From contig NC_058058.1 of assembly GCF_020085105.1 (NCBI RefSeq), positions 6,564,175 through 6,628,174 of the forward strand: a stretch of DNA of 64,000 nt. The letters are read 5' to 3'. This document shows positions 1 to 11,469 of this stretch, piece by piece. Below the pieces are notes generated by a model, which saw only the letters and a list, made by a program, of their open reading frames with translations, searched no databases and was not told the origin of the DNA. The DNA is from Siniperca chuatsi. Taxonomy: Eukaryota > Chordata > Actinopteri > Centrarchiformes > Sinipercidae. A program made the translations under genes and the position numbers. Positions within the stretch are counted from its first letter, which is position 1. Every line of letters starts with the position of its first letter.

Positions 1-521
1 AAGGAATCTGCTGCCCTCGGGATAAACTGATTAGTCAAAATAATATCTCCTTTCAGTGTAGTTAAAATATGACACACACACACCCAAATCAACCATGGAA
101 GAGCTGGAAAAAGGCTCGAAACACTCAGTGAGGGACTTGGGACTAAATTCCTAAATGTAGGAACACGTAGAAGAAACATTAATGACAGCGTCTGACTGAA
201 AGAATATTCACTTGCTGCCAGTTCATTAGGTACACCGAGCTGAAACTAATGCAGTCTAATACAACCGCTCTGCAATAAATCCTACCTTCATGAAGGTTAT
301 ACTGTTCAGTTTTTGTTCAAGCTGTTGTAGAGACGTGTTGATTCGACTTTATGGCTGTAGTTTGCAGTGCTGTTTACTGTATTGTGTTAAACTGAGAGGG
401 GTTTCTAACATTTTGTTTACCCTCATTGATACAGTGATATCTAGAACATTATTATGGTATTTTAGATGATCAGAGGACAAAGACAGGATTCAGCAGACTG
501 ATGTTTCTTTTAAAGTCTGAC
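1..521. other. Flank of pithd1: intron sequence with interspersed repeat
   Basis: No exon is visible here. This should be the last pithd1 intron. The stretch about 205-440 begins TTCATTAGGTACACC and resembles 62060-62285 (TTTATTAGGTACACC, then a second shared block TGTTCAGTTTT and TTCTAA...TTTTG), so it is a diverged copy of the same fish repeat family. Confidence 0.5.
205..440. repeat. 'TTATTAGGTACACC' interspersed repeat, copy 1
   Basis: Shares its leading block and several internal words (tacaac.gctctgca; gttcagtttt; ctaacattttgt) with 62060-62285. The family is recognised only from these two copies. Confidence 0.5.
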
Positions 522-3500
522 CTCTGAGTATTCTCCCCTCAGACCGATGTAGTAGACCCTGGTGCTCTCTGCTCCAAAGTTCTTCGAGATGTGGATGGAG
601 AGGTGCTGAACATTGGAAAAACGAGCGATCCTGGAAATAATGACACAACGGGAGACACTTCAGTTTGAGACAACAGCCTGGAAATTAAATTCAGACTCAA
701 AGGAAGCAACACTGAACCGTCTGTGTCTGAGAAACCAGGATCATAGGAGGAATCAAACATCCTGAGCCATGGCCATGTTGTGTGTGTGTGTTTGTAAATA
801 TCATAGAAACTCATACACACGCATACAAGTGGAGACAAGCATGACTTACTGAGACAAAACAGAAAGAAAAAACAGAGAGAGTTGGTTCCACTTGTGTTTT
901 GAACGCTTCTCTGACCAGATCACAAAGATTGGATTTCAGTGCATCATGTCACTGTGCGTCCAGGATTTGCCCATGATGCATCTTACATACGAGCTACATT
1001 ATTTAATCACTTCTCTGTCGCCATCTTGAACCGTGAAAACTGCCTGGAATATCAATCAAATCTAAACAAAACAAAAAAAACGTCATTCTGGTGCAGTCAC
1101 TTAAAGCTAAATCATGTAACATTTGTGGCAATAAAAAAAGGTACAATCAACAGTGCATTTTAAAATGTGTATTTTATGTTATCAGTCTTTGTTTGTCGGT
1201 GACATGTGTGTTGGCTGCTGTAGGCTTTTCAGCAACCATCTTCCTTGTAAGCTTGGTCTGCAGTGAGCTGGTTGTGGCTATCAGTGACTAAGCCAGCAGA
1301 CTTACCAACAATGACAACAACTAAAAACGGAAGAAAACTAAAGAACAAGTGTTTAACAAGACAAAAATATATGACTTTCTAAACTGCACACTTCTTGAGT
1401 GCACCACCTGCTCGATCAGCGCCTGAAGCAGCTTGTTTGGATGCCTCAAACTCAATGACACCTCATAAGACAGATGGAAAGTGTTGATTTGGGAAACTGA
1501 CGGGACAAACAATTCCTGCTTGAAGGTAGAAAATTGCCGAGGTGATAAAAAACAAAAAACTCTTCACGCTCTCACTTTGTCGGGTACTCCAGCTCAGCGA
1601 CAGGGTCTCTGTTGAGTCTGAAGGCTTGTTCGGGTTCTCTGCCGGTGTCGTCGAAGGACATCTGAGGGATGTTCTTGTACCTGGAGTGAAAAAGAAGTGA
1701 ACGTCATGAAATCACTGCCCTCTAGTGAGGGAAGAGACAGGAGCACTTTAACTGCAGATCAGTTTCTTATTTTAATGGGACTCAGCCAAACACTCCTTTT
1801 TGTATAATGCAGACCAGGGCTATTCAATTACAAAACCAAGGAAATGTAGATGGGCCAGACATTTACTGCAGCCTTTTTAAAACCTTTTTCTTTTTTTGTT
1901 TTTGGTAATGACAAATTTTAAACAAATGCAAATTAGTCACAAAAAATAGCAGGTGTTTGGAGATGGCGGTAAAATACACAAATACTTGCCCGTCCAGGCA
2001 GGATTAAACTGACGGTTTTCATTGTCAAATTTCCGTTTCAGGGTTGACAAAGACACATTTTCAGTAGAGCTCTTCCCTACTTGTGACTGTCAATAGCCAG
2101 ATGTTTTGACGGTCGGAGCTCACATGAGAAAACGTTGGTTTGTGAAAGATATGATTGGCGGCGTCGCTACATCTGTAAACATCCTGCCCGATCGGTACTG
2201 CGCATGTGCAACTCTCAACAGAGATGAGGAGGAAGCGAGATGGCTCACTCGTTAGCTGCTTCCATGCACTTTATATGTACTTCACTTATTTTGTCATATC
2301 TCAGATTTATGTATGCTGGGCCACTCGGAGGTTGCTGCTGGGCCGGATGTGGCCCGCGGGCTGCCAACTGAATAGGCCTGATGTAGACAATGAATTTATA
2401 AATAAAGATTTGGTGTCCTGGTGGCCAAGGGGGTTTAAGACGCTGACCATGTAATTGCAAAGTCCCCGGTTCAAATCCGGCTGGGTTTAACTCTGTTACC
2501 AATCAAAGAAGCCGTGACGGACACTCACAGTCGTATCTCGGCGGGATGAGAGTCGTCATTTTCTCCAGAGATGATGAGGCCTTTCAGCTTCACGCTGCCT
2601 GTAAAACTGAAAGAGATGACACATAGTTCCTTCGCTGATATCTTTGACAAAACAGGGTGAAAATCACAGAGACAGGGCAAAAAAACAAAAAAAAAAAAAA
2701 CAGGACGCTGTGAAAGACGAGAAGAAAGCAGAAGCTGTCACAAGAGATGAATGGTGAATTATTGAAAACCAAAAATGAAATTAGAAACCAAAATCGAAAG
2801 AAAAAAAACTTAAAGAGTCCATCTTATTTTTATTATTGGTGAAGAAGAACCTGGTTACCAACTTACACACCAACACATTTCATAATAATAAGAGCAGTCT
2901 CAGACTGTCCTCCTGCACTTGTGTCTACAAATATGCTTTTTTAAATAAACACAGGCAGGAAAGCATAAAATGTCTCATACAGCAGAAAAGGTTAAAGTTC
3001 AGGCTAATTATGACGACGATGATTTTAGGACTCACGGGATGTTGAACAGCAGCTCTTCATCTGCGTCGCTCTCGACATACTGAAAGAATGAGAGACAAAG
3101 GAGTGTGAATCCTTTCCGAGTAATCACAGAGTCGCAGCAGCAATGAAACCAACGCTATCAGGTTGTGATACTGGTTCGACTGGTTTTTGACCCAGTATGA
3201 GCAATCAGAACTGGACATTATGAAAAAATAATCTTTTTAACAACCAAACTTTCCTCCAATAGATCACAATATCGGTTTAGGCATGCAAGATGTCAAGTGG
3301 ACTGTGTTATATTATGTAGAACTGAAAGAATTAGTCGATTAATTGATTAGTCGGTCAGCAGAAAATTAAATGGCAACTAGTTTAATTATTAATTCCTTAT
3401 TGATTAACTCAATATACCAAATATTCTCTAGTTTCAGCCTCTCAAGTATGAGAATGTGCTTATGTGATCGCAAAATCAATAATGTATTTTTGGGTTTTGG

Positions 3501-4933
3501 ACTGTTGATCAATTTGAATAAGTCCCCTTGGGCTCTGGGAAGATGTTACAGGCTTTTTTCACTATTTTCTGACATTTTATAGACAAACCGATTAATCAGC
3601 TAATCAAGAAAATAATCTGCAAATGAATCCATAATGAAAATTGATTGAAAATGATTATTTTTCACGTGATTTTGCCAACATTTGCCATATTGTCATATAC
3701 CGGTTTATTCATATTTTTTAATTATTATTATTAACACCATGATTATGATTGCAACAGTGGTGGAATACGTATTCAATTGAGTAAAAGTACCAGTACAACA
3801 ATGTAAAAATACTCCATTACAAGCAAAAGTCCTTTACTTGTCCTACTTAAGTAAAAATATTAAGTACTTTTTCTGCAAAAAAGGACCATATTATTATTCT
3901 ATATTAATATTATTATATATTACACAATATGATTAATAGTGATGCTTCAATGGGTAAGTAGATTTTCACTGTTGCAGGTGTTCATGGTTGAGCTAATTTT
4001 AACTGCTTTATCTACAATAAGGTAGTTTAATCTGTAACAACACATTGCATTTCATAAACTCATCACGTGTTTTTTTTATGTCAAATCTTAATCTGAAAAG
4101 TAACAGTTTCTCCTCCTTGTCCTCTGTTTTCACTCCGGCTTCTCTGTGCTGGACCATCGATCCAGCATCCTCTTATATGTTTACAATCTATAATATTGTC
4201 ATCCTGATTGTCCATACTGTAATTTTACTATGTTGGTCGATTCTGTGCGAACATCTACTGCATGTCCTCCCCCAGGAGGGATCCCTCCTCTGCTGCTCTT
4301 CTTGAGGTTTCTTCCATTTTTCCTTGTTAAAAGGGTTTTTTGGGGGAGTTTTTCCTGATCCGAATCGTACTGTGCTGATTGTAAAGCCCCTTCAGGCAAA
4401 TTTGCGATATTGGACCTTATAAATAAAGTTTACTTGACTACAGCTGTCTAATAAAAGTAAAAGAGTACAATATAATTGCCTCTTAACTGGATTAGTGGTA
4501 TAAAGTAGCATAAAATAAATAAATAAATGTACTCAGTTACTGTCCACCATGCTGCCCAAACTGATGCAAGGCTGGACTTTATTCTAAGCAGCCTCATGTG
4601 ATTTGTCAGCCTCAGTGATGTTAATAAAGTTTTGTTTTAATAACTGCGCAGCGCCACAGACGCAAACACCTGTGTACCTGCTGTCTGTAACAGGGGGGGA
4701 CAAAGGCAGGATAACTGACCGGGGGAGCGGCTCTGCACGGCCGTTACCTTGTCCCGCTCGTTCCGCTTATCCCACGGTTTGAACACCAGCTTCCCATCTC
4801 CGTCTCTGCTCTCGTTCAGGCACTGCAGCTTCTCCAGGTCGATCCGCCGGTACAGCCCGTACTCCAGGCCCCTCTCCGCGGGCTCGTGCTCCCCCTCGCA
4901 GCCGCAGCCGTGCCCGTGACCGTGCCCGGACAT
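522..4933 (-). CDS. pithd1: PITH domain-containing protein 1, 3'-truncated by window edge
   Basis: Coding exons, minus strand in order: 4933-4748, 3079-3036, 2606-2529, 1680-1576, 630-522. They join in frame to 174 codons with GT-AG borders. The start gives MSGHGHGHGCGC, the His/Cys-rich N-terminus of PITHD1, followed by GLEYGLYRRIDLEKLQCLNE. The PITH domain follows with matches such as DADEELLFNIP, KLKGLIISGENDDSHP, NIPQMSFDDT and FSNVQHLSIHISKNFGA. Human PITHD1 is about 211 aa, so roughly 35 C-terminal residues are missing. The last exon ends cleanly at a donor (GAG|GTCAGA), and no matching final exon exists in 1-521, so the 3' end is outside the window. An upstream in-frame ATG at 5074 would add an unconserved N-terminus and was not chosen. 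The PITH domain is shared with TXNL1, a proteasome-associated protein, and PITHD1 has been linked to proteasome function and haematopoietic differentiation. It is in tandem orientation with eloa, as in mammals. Confidence 0.95.
1839..2390 (-). pseudogene. Decayed hAT-type transposon with transposase N-terminal fragment
   Basis: One end carries the GTGGCCCGCGGGCTGCC block. On the minus strand a short frame reads [20 protein letters not shown], resembling the N-terminus of BED/GTF2IRD2-like hAT transposases (from memory of that family). No catalytic domain remains. A second copy lies at 12855-13225 in the opposite orientation. Function as a transposase is excluded. Confidence 0.6.
2412..2495 (+). 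repeat. tRNA-derived SINE head
   Basis: tRNA-like block with an A-box-like TGGCCAAGGGGG (2422-2433) and a B box GGTTCAAATCC (2468-2478), about the distance expected in a tRNA gene. It lacks a convincing acceptor stem and lies inside pithd1 intron 3, adjacent to exon 3. It is best read as the polymerase III promoter part of a SINE, not a functional tRNA. Confidence 0.65.
3320..3672. repeat. 'CGATTAATCGA' AT-rich repeat family, copy
   Basis: Begins TTAGTCGATTAATTGATTAGTCG and ends ATTAATCAGCTAATC...ATGATTATTTTTCACG. It has the internal words GGACTGTTG, CCTTGGGCTCTGGGA and TTCTGACATTTTA that recur in every copy of this family. Other copies, at about 8729-9035, 10118-10462, 15147-15490, 16693-16975, 30160-30450, 42385-42600, 50735-50862, 53520-53860, 55045-55345 and 63233-63570, share the same order of words. 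This is the most frequent interspersed family in the window. Confidence 0.7.
3754..4551. mobile_element. 'TTACTTAAGTAAAAGTAC' MITE with nested non-LTR tail
   Basis: Left end CAGTGGTGGAATACGTATTC, right end ACTCAGTTACTGTCCACCAT, with the family's ladder of AAGTAC words inside. Other copies are at 9836-10706, 28312-28843, 30527-30905, 31495-31957, 36031-36806, 57893-58625, 59746-60075 and 62999-63235. About 4104-4440 is an inserted block unlike the family. Confidence 0.75.
4104..4440 (+). mobile_element. 3' tail of a non-LTR-type retroelement
   Basis: Contains GGAGGGATCCCTCCTCTGCT, GAGGTTTCTTCCATTTTTCC, GGGAGTTTTTCCTGATCCG and ends TTATAAATAAAGTTTACTTG. I recognise this as a common fish repeat tail. 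No coding part is present. It interrupts the MITE at 3754-4551. Confidence 0.55.
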
Positions 4934-7224
4934 CGTGGAGCTTAAAAAAAAAAATCCCCGGTGCTTTCCGTTACAGCTAGCTCGGACAAAGAGAAGTAGC
5001 TCGTCCGGCAAGTTTTCGGAAAGTGAGACGCAAGTTTCACTTCGCAGCCTGAAGCGAACCGACTTCTGTGTCAAGCGAACCGAAGTTAGAACGGTTCTTC
5101 CGGTTCTAGATTTCAGAATAAAACAACCTCTTTGTCTAAATGTATTAAAGCAGTGCTACTATGAGCAATCATATAAGTGGCTCGGTCCTGTTTATCTGGC
5201 CTTAGATAAAGACAAAGTGGCGTTAGGAACTGAAACCATCATTGGGAAAATGTTAAATGAAAACAGACATTTTAAAAGAAAAAATGAAATTGGAATTAAA
5301 TACAAATAACCTGCAATAAGCTCTGTTACTCTGGAGGAAAAAAAAGTAAGATTATTTGGATTGTTTCCCATTTTCATAGGTGTATTTTGTCTGTATTTAT
5401 TCATGTGCTTATTTATTTAATTAATATTTAACAGTTCGGGTCTCCATAGCAATGCGCCTTTGAAGTTTTAGGATATATATTCTTTTACTGAGTTATTTCA
5501 AGTTCAAGTCTCTGAAATGTTAATGATATTTGATAATAAGCAGACAAAAATTAAGCGAATTAGAGTGGCATCGACAAATAATGTAAAATGAATGTAATTA
5601 CCAACCGTGACACAACCTTAATTTAAAGTGCGTTATGTATTTAAGTGCATACCGGTATTTTATTTTGAAGGGAGAGTGTGCCTGGCAGGAAATCATCCGC
5701 GACGACATTGTGGCCACTTTACCTGCATGAGCAGCAAAACACCAAACACGAGTGATGTGCTCTCTGATTGGCTCTCATCTCTTACCACCAAACGTCAATA
5801 CTGTCGCAAACCGTTTACAAGTGTCGTAAAAGCTGCAAAACCACAATATTACGGTAATATTTAGCACTAATTTCTATCAGTGCATCACATTTAATGAGAT
5901 ATGATGTGTTTTAAATCTAAATCTAGTTGGCTAAAATACTATTAGTGACAAACAAGTAACTACTAATAGATAAAAGTACAATATTTATCTACTAGTTGAC
6001 TGGTGACCACTTGAAATAATGTCTACAAGTGACCCCCCTCAATTTCACCTGCTTTATATACTGCTGGGCAGCTTAACCAATAATGATATATCATAATGTA
6101 TTATTTGATTATATTTTGTATTATTATTACATAGTATTTTACCAATTTGCAGTATCTGCTTGAACAAATGTGAACTCATCACCTATTAAATTTAATGGAA
6201 ACCATAACACCTAAAAAAGATACCATCTATTTTCATCCTGGACGTTAATGATGAGATATTTGAAACAAAGGCAATACACAAAATGTAGGTTTAATTGGGA
6301 ATAAGTACCACATTACATGATGTTAAGGAAAACATTAAGTAAACAAAATACTAACTCTTTATTGAGGCCTACAGGACAGATGGGCAGTTTAAAAAATCCG
6401 TTCATATTCTCTAGTGACAGTTTTTCAATGTTACTGTACCGACTTTTTGAATTTCTTCCGTTATTTAGAGAGAAAATGAAGATTTCTCCTGGTGGCACTC
6501 ATGTTCAATAGAAACAAAGAGGATGTCTGTGTTGTTTGATGAACACTACCACACAAAAAGATTTCTGCACACAGTCTTCAAGGGCAAAAAGTCAATTTTA
6601 ATAAAAATGACCATATAACATTTATTAAAATCTAATAAAATTACAATTTTTAATCTACTTCCTTTCAGGCCCATGATGTGGGGTGCCAGGTCCCAGTGTT
6701 GAAAATAAATACATCTCATTGTTGTAGACTGAAGCTGCAGACATCCTATTAACTTCCTTCCTTATTGTTATTTTTCCTCATTCTTCTTCTCTTCCTGCAG
6801 TCTCTTCAGCCGTCACTCAAGCTATTTGTCACAGTGAAGCAGATATAAACAGGGACACACACATTCAACAGCAGGAAAACACGATCTGAAGCCACAGGAG
6901 GGTTAAAATGAGTCTACTTGTGTATGTGTAGTTCACTGATATCATTTTAGCCCTACACATTAAAAAAATCACCAGAAAAAAACTGTTTAAATATGCATGT
7001 GTTTGTTTTTTAAAAAGCAGAGTACTTAACCAGCCAGTTGATGTTTCGGGTGGAGTCTTAATGCCTCGGCTGACGTGCACCATGCATACCATTAAAAGAG
7101 AAAACAAGAGTGTGTAAAAGTTTTCCTCATGTAGTGTATCATTTGACCGTAATGGAAAGTAACAAACGACTTTTAATTTAAAAAAAAAACAATGAGTATT
7201 CTTTCTGTCCCATGAAGGAAAAGT

Positions 7225-7860
7225 TTGCTTTCTTGCCAAGAGTTAGATGAGAAGATGGATATCACTCTCATGGCCGTACGCTATCATGAAGCTACAGCTA
7301 GCAGCCGGTTAGCGTAGCTTAGCACAAACAAGGGGAAACAGCTAGCCTTGTAGCAAAATCCACCAACCAGCACATCTAAAGCTCACTCATTAACACGTTG
7401 TGTCTCATTTGTTTAATATGTATAAAAAAACGTGTGGTTTCCCGTCTAAAAATGACAATTCGGCGTTTTACCGAGTTAAACTATTTCTAGGTCGTGACTA
7501 GTAACTTCCTGGCGTTTTCACTGGTTGCCTGGCAACTGCTCCTGGCTTAGAAATAGTTCGGCACATAGCCCGAACAAACTCAGAGTTGTCGTTTTTACAC
7601 ACGTTGTTTGTACGTTTTAAACAAACAAGATATAATGTGTTATTTACTGAGCTTTAGAGATGCTGGTAGGTGGATTTTGTGACCTTTGGACAGAGCCAGG
7701 CTAGCTGTTTCCCCGTTTCAGTCTTTATGCTAAGCTAAGCGACTGCTGGCTGTAGCTTCATGCAGCATACAGACGTCAGAGTGTTATTAATGTTCTTTTC
7801 TAACTCTTAGTAAGAAAGCAAATCAGCGCATTTCCCAAAAGGTCGAGCTATTCCTTTTAA
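7225..7860. mobile_element. Long foldback (inverted-repeat) element
   Basis: The left half (GCTTTCTTGCCAAGAGTTAGA ... GGGGAAACAGCTAGCC ... CTATTTCTAGG) recurs in reverse complement in the right half (CTGGCTTAGAAATAG ... GGCTAGCTGTTTCCCC ... TCTAACTCTTAGTAAGAAAGC). Arms are about 300 bp each, meeting near 7530. Short relatives with only the outer parts lie at 14795-15020 and 32630-32890. Confidence 0.75.
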
Positions 7861-8133
7861 AATGTCTGCTGCAAAACAAGAAAAAGACAGACTGTGATTG
7901 TATGTGTGTGTGTGCGTGTGTGTGTGTCTCCTTTACATCTTGTAAAAAGTTGCCGACTTAATTTTCTTAACACAGACGTCACACTCACTGACCGTCATTT
8001 ATGATTTAAATACTTATTTAAAGACCCCCAAAACAGGTGCCGTAACTTAAATAAAAAGAAATTTTAAAAAAATCAACCATTTTTCCACCAATACTGAGAA
8101 GTTCATATGATATGTTTGGTGGGTAAAGATGAT

Positions 8134-8134
<1 letters not shown>

Positions 8135-8177
<43 letters not shown>
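8135..8177. repeat. (GT)n microsatellite
   Basis: Uninterrupted GT dinucleotides just 3' of the eloa stop codon, in the likely 3' untranslated region or immediately beyond it. Confidence 0.95.
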
Positions 8178-8180
<3 letters not shown>

Positions 8181-8266
8181 GGATGAAGGGGTCTTCAGTA
8201 AAATTTCGCTAAACTTAAATTAAAAATACAGTTGGAATTCATAAAATACATTCAGTCTCTTTCACA

Positions 8267-11200
8267 CTATCGGCGGGAGAATCTGTTCTTGAAAGCTTTG
8301 ATAGTTTTGGCCATCATGGGGGCGATTTCTGCACGAGGAGGAAGAAGAAGAACAAATGGTTTGTGAGATTTAAAATAACTCGCACATAATTCTGGTTCTT
8401 TTAATGATCCTAAACTCTGGCTCAGGACCGTTAACACACACTTACTTTTGACCTGTGGCTTATCCCGGGCGGCATGTCCTCCTCCTCCTCCTCCTCCTCC
8501 TCCTCCTCCTCCTCCTCCTCCACCTGGTGCTGAGGAGCGAGATGAGCCGGGAGGAGGGTCATTTTGGGAGGAAGAGGAGTGGCTCGTTTCACCAGAGTAG
8601 TCTGTGGTAGCTGGTCTTATTCTGAAGGACACAGGAAGAGATAAAAGGTCAGTGACGGTGCTGAATCTAAAATGAATCAAAGTGCCACAAAGTCCTGGAC
8701 GTAAACAAAGAAGTGCAGAAAATAAGTGATGGACTCAATTAATTAATTAATCATTGAGTCAGTCAAAATGTCAGAAAATAATGTTTTTTTTAAATTCCCC
8801 CGTTACACTTTCCCAGAGGGTAAAGTGACGTCTTTAAATTGCTTGCTTGAAATTGTTTGAGCAACACTCAATCACCCAAAGATATTAAATTTACTGAATA
8901 AAACTAAATAAATCCCCACATTTGAGAGGCTGAGACCAGAAACTTTTTTTTTTTTTAATTTTTGCTTAAATTACACGAACAATCGATCACTTATCAAAAC
9001 TGTTACAAAACAATTAATTCATCTACCACCTGAGAACTTAATTCTATAGATACTTTTGAAGACAACCTTTTTATTAAAATGTTTATTTAATGTTTTAAAT
9101 GCATGGCTGGTTTTAGTATTGGTACTGTATGCGTTTAAAAATGTTGTCTTTATAGATTATGGTGTTTAAAGATTTAAATATGCACATACATTTGCCCAGA
9201 ATGACATTAATTAACAGTAGGTGGATATCTATCTTGACATCCACGTGTCACCAATATTGGTGAAATTGGCGAATAAAAATTAGAAAAATACATACCTTTA
9301 CTTTTAAAAACAAATCAAAATGTATGTAAACAGTAAGTAATTCTGGTAGACAGGACAGTAGGACATCCACTGAAAAATTTAAGTTAGTATAAAGACCAAA
9401 TATTTCATTATTACACAAATTAACTCCTATGATGAACTGTAAATACGCCCTGCGAAAACCTCGTGCATACATAAATAAAACACATTTATGCAAAGTGATG
9501 AGATATAAACATGGAAGATACAGACGCAACAGTGTAACCAATTTCGAGCCATAAACTTAAATGCCAAAAATGACGATATGCTGGATGTTGATACTGACTT
9601 GAAGGGAGCTGCAGCTGTGGTGGAGGCGGCTGTGGACAAACCACTAGTGGTGCCGAACCTCTCCTGTCGGCGGCGGACGTCACGCGGCGGCTTGGCGACA
9701 GAATTCACAAACGCCATCTTAACCTGCCGCCCTGCCAGGACAAACAGCAACACTCAAAGACTTTAATAAATAAACATTCAACATCAATCTGTGACATTTT
9801 TATAGAAATTACTTTTTCCTATTTAATGACAAAAGACAGCGGTGGAGGAAGTTTTAATACCTCACTGTAAAAATACTCTGTTACAAGTAAAAGTCCTGCA
9901 TTGAAAATGTTACTTAAGTAAAAGTATGTTAGTATAATCAGGAAAATCTACTTAAAGTGTTAAAAGTAAAAGTACTCAAAGCAGTAAAATGTCCCCTGTG
10001 ACTCTTATACTATTATATATTATTTCATTAGATTATTATTACTCATGTATTAATGTAAAAGCAGGATTTTACTGTTGTAGTTGGTTGAGGTGGAGCTACT
10101 AACTATTTTGTATCAGACTGCAGCTGATGATTATTTCATTATGTATTAATCTGCTGATTATTTTCTCCAGTAATCGATTGATTGTTTGGTTTGTAAAACT
10201 TCTGAAAATAGTGAGAAACGCCGTCACAATGACCCAGAGCCCAAAGTGACGCCTTCACAATGTTGTTGTGTCCAACCAACAGTCCAAACCTCAAAATTAT
10301 AAAAAGATAAATTATAATTATAAAAATAATTTAAAGTAAAATCAGCAAATCTTCACATTTGAGAAGCTGGAACCAAGAAATGTTTTTACATGAAAAATTA
10401 CTAACGATTAATTTTCTGTCAATCAGCTAATTGATTAATCGACTAATCGTTTCAGCTGCACTTAAACTGTAGTTTAATTTACAACAAAACATCATATTTT
10501 ATAAGATCTTCATATGTTTTGTGTGCAAAAATCTTAATTTGTAAAATAACTACTACCTAAAGCTGACAAATAAATGAAGTGCAGTATAAAGTACAGTATT
10601 TCCATTTGAAATGTAGAAGAGTAGAAGTAGAAAGTGGCATGAAAAGAAAATACTCAAGTAAAGTACAAGTACCTCAAATCTGTACTTAGTTACATTCCAC
10701 CACTAACAAAAAGTGACTCCTGCAGCTAGTAGGAAGGAAGGCTGTCACCATAAACATCACATAGTAGTTACTTCAGATCCAGAACTTTAGTCGGTAAATG
10801 TTTCTCCAACCTTTCGGCTTGTTGGCGTGTGCGGAGGAGATGTTCTGGGTGAGCAGCCTCAGTCGCTCCTCGCGCTCGTCGTGCAGCCTCAGATACATCT
10901 CCCTCCACGACTCGTACTCCTGAGGAGACTCCCGCTTAAAGTCTCGCTGACAGTGACGCATCCACAGCTCGTCAGATTCCTCCGTAAACCACTGAGAGAA
11001 GAGGGGGAAATCAGTCTTTGTTGGTATACAGTCTACACAAGGACGTTACAGACCTGAACAGGGACAACATCGTCATGTACTACTGTGCTGGCTGCAGGAA
11101 CGGGCATAAAACATAATGCAGCATGCACTGAACAGAAAAGAGTGGATGGTAATGGACAGGTGAACACTGGGTGTTTCTACAAGGCCAATTCTCTGTGTTT

Positions 11201-11416
11201 TTGAAGTCTTGTTGGGGACTATATGAAACTGTAATGGGCTTGAAGGGGCCCCTTTTATCATTACCCTTTTCTTTCATTTTACTCTATTTAATGTTTTTCT
11301 CAGGCCAACTATATGGCGTGGCCGAGGTGGGACTTGGAATTTATTTTGTTGATTAACAAAAGAAGTATATACAGTATGAGAGGAAGCGGTAGACTTACTT
11401 TTGAGTTGTTTTTTTT

Positions 11417-11469
<53 letters not shown>

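Larger units (their letters stand above)
4934..8266. other. Intergenic region pithd1-eloa
   Basis: pithd1 promoter side: 4934-5110 contains an ETS-like CTTCCGG near 5097-5103. The eloa 3' untranslated region must occupy part of the right side, but no AATAAA is close to the eloa stop on the minus strand, so its 3' end is not placed. Between them are AT-rich sequence without a gene, a foldback element (about 7225-7860) and a (GT)n run at 8135-8177. Confidence 0.6.

Noticed and set aside
2412-2485. Functional tRNA gene
   Set aside because: A and B boxes are present but the acceptor and anticodon stems do not pair convincingly and it lies inside an intron. SINE origin is simpler.
4934-5074. Upstream in-frame ATG of pithd1 giving a longer N-terminus
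   Set aside because: The extra sequence is not conserved, and the family starts at the His-rich MSGHGHGHG-type N-terminus.
9596-9735. Exon 10 of eloa ending at the TCA|GTATCA donor
   Set aside because: It leads to an early stop in exon 11. The donor four bases earlier restores the [11 protein letters not shown] frame and the conserved C-terminus.
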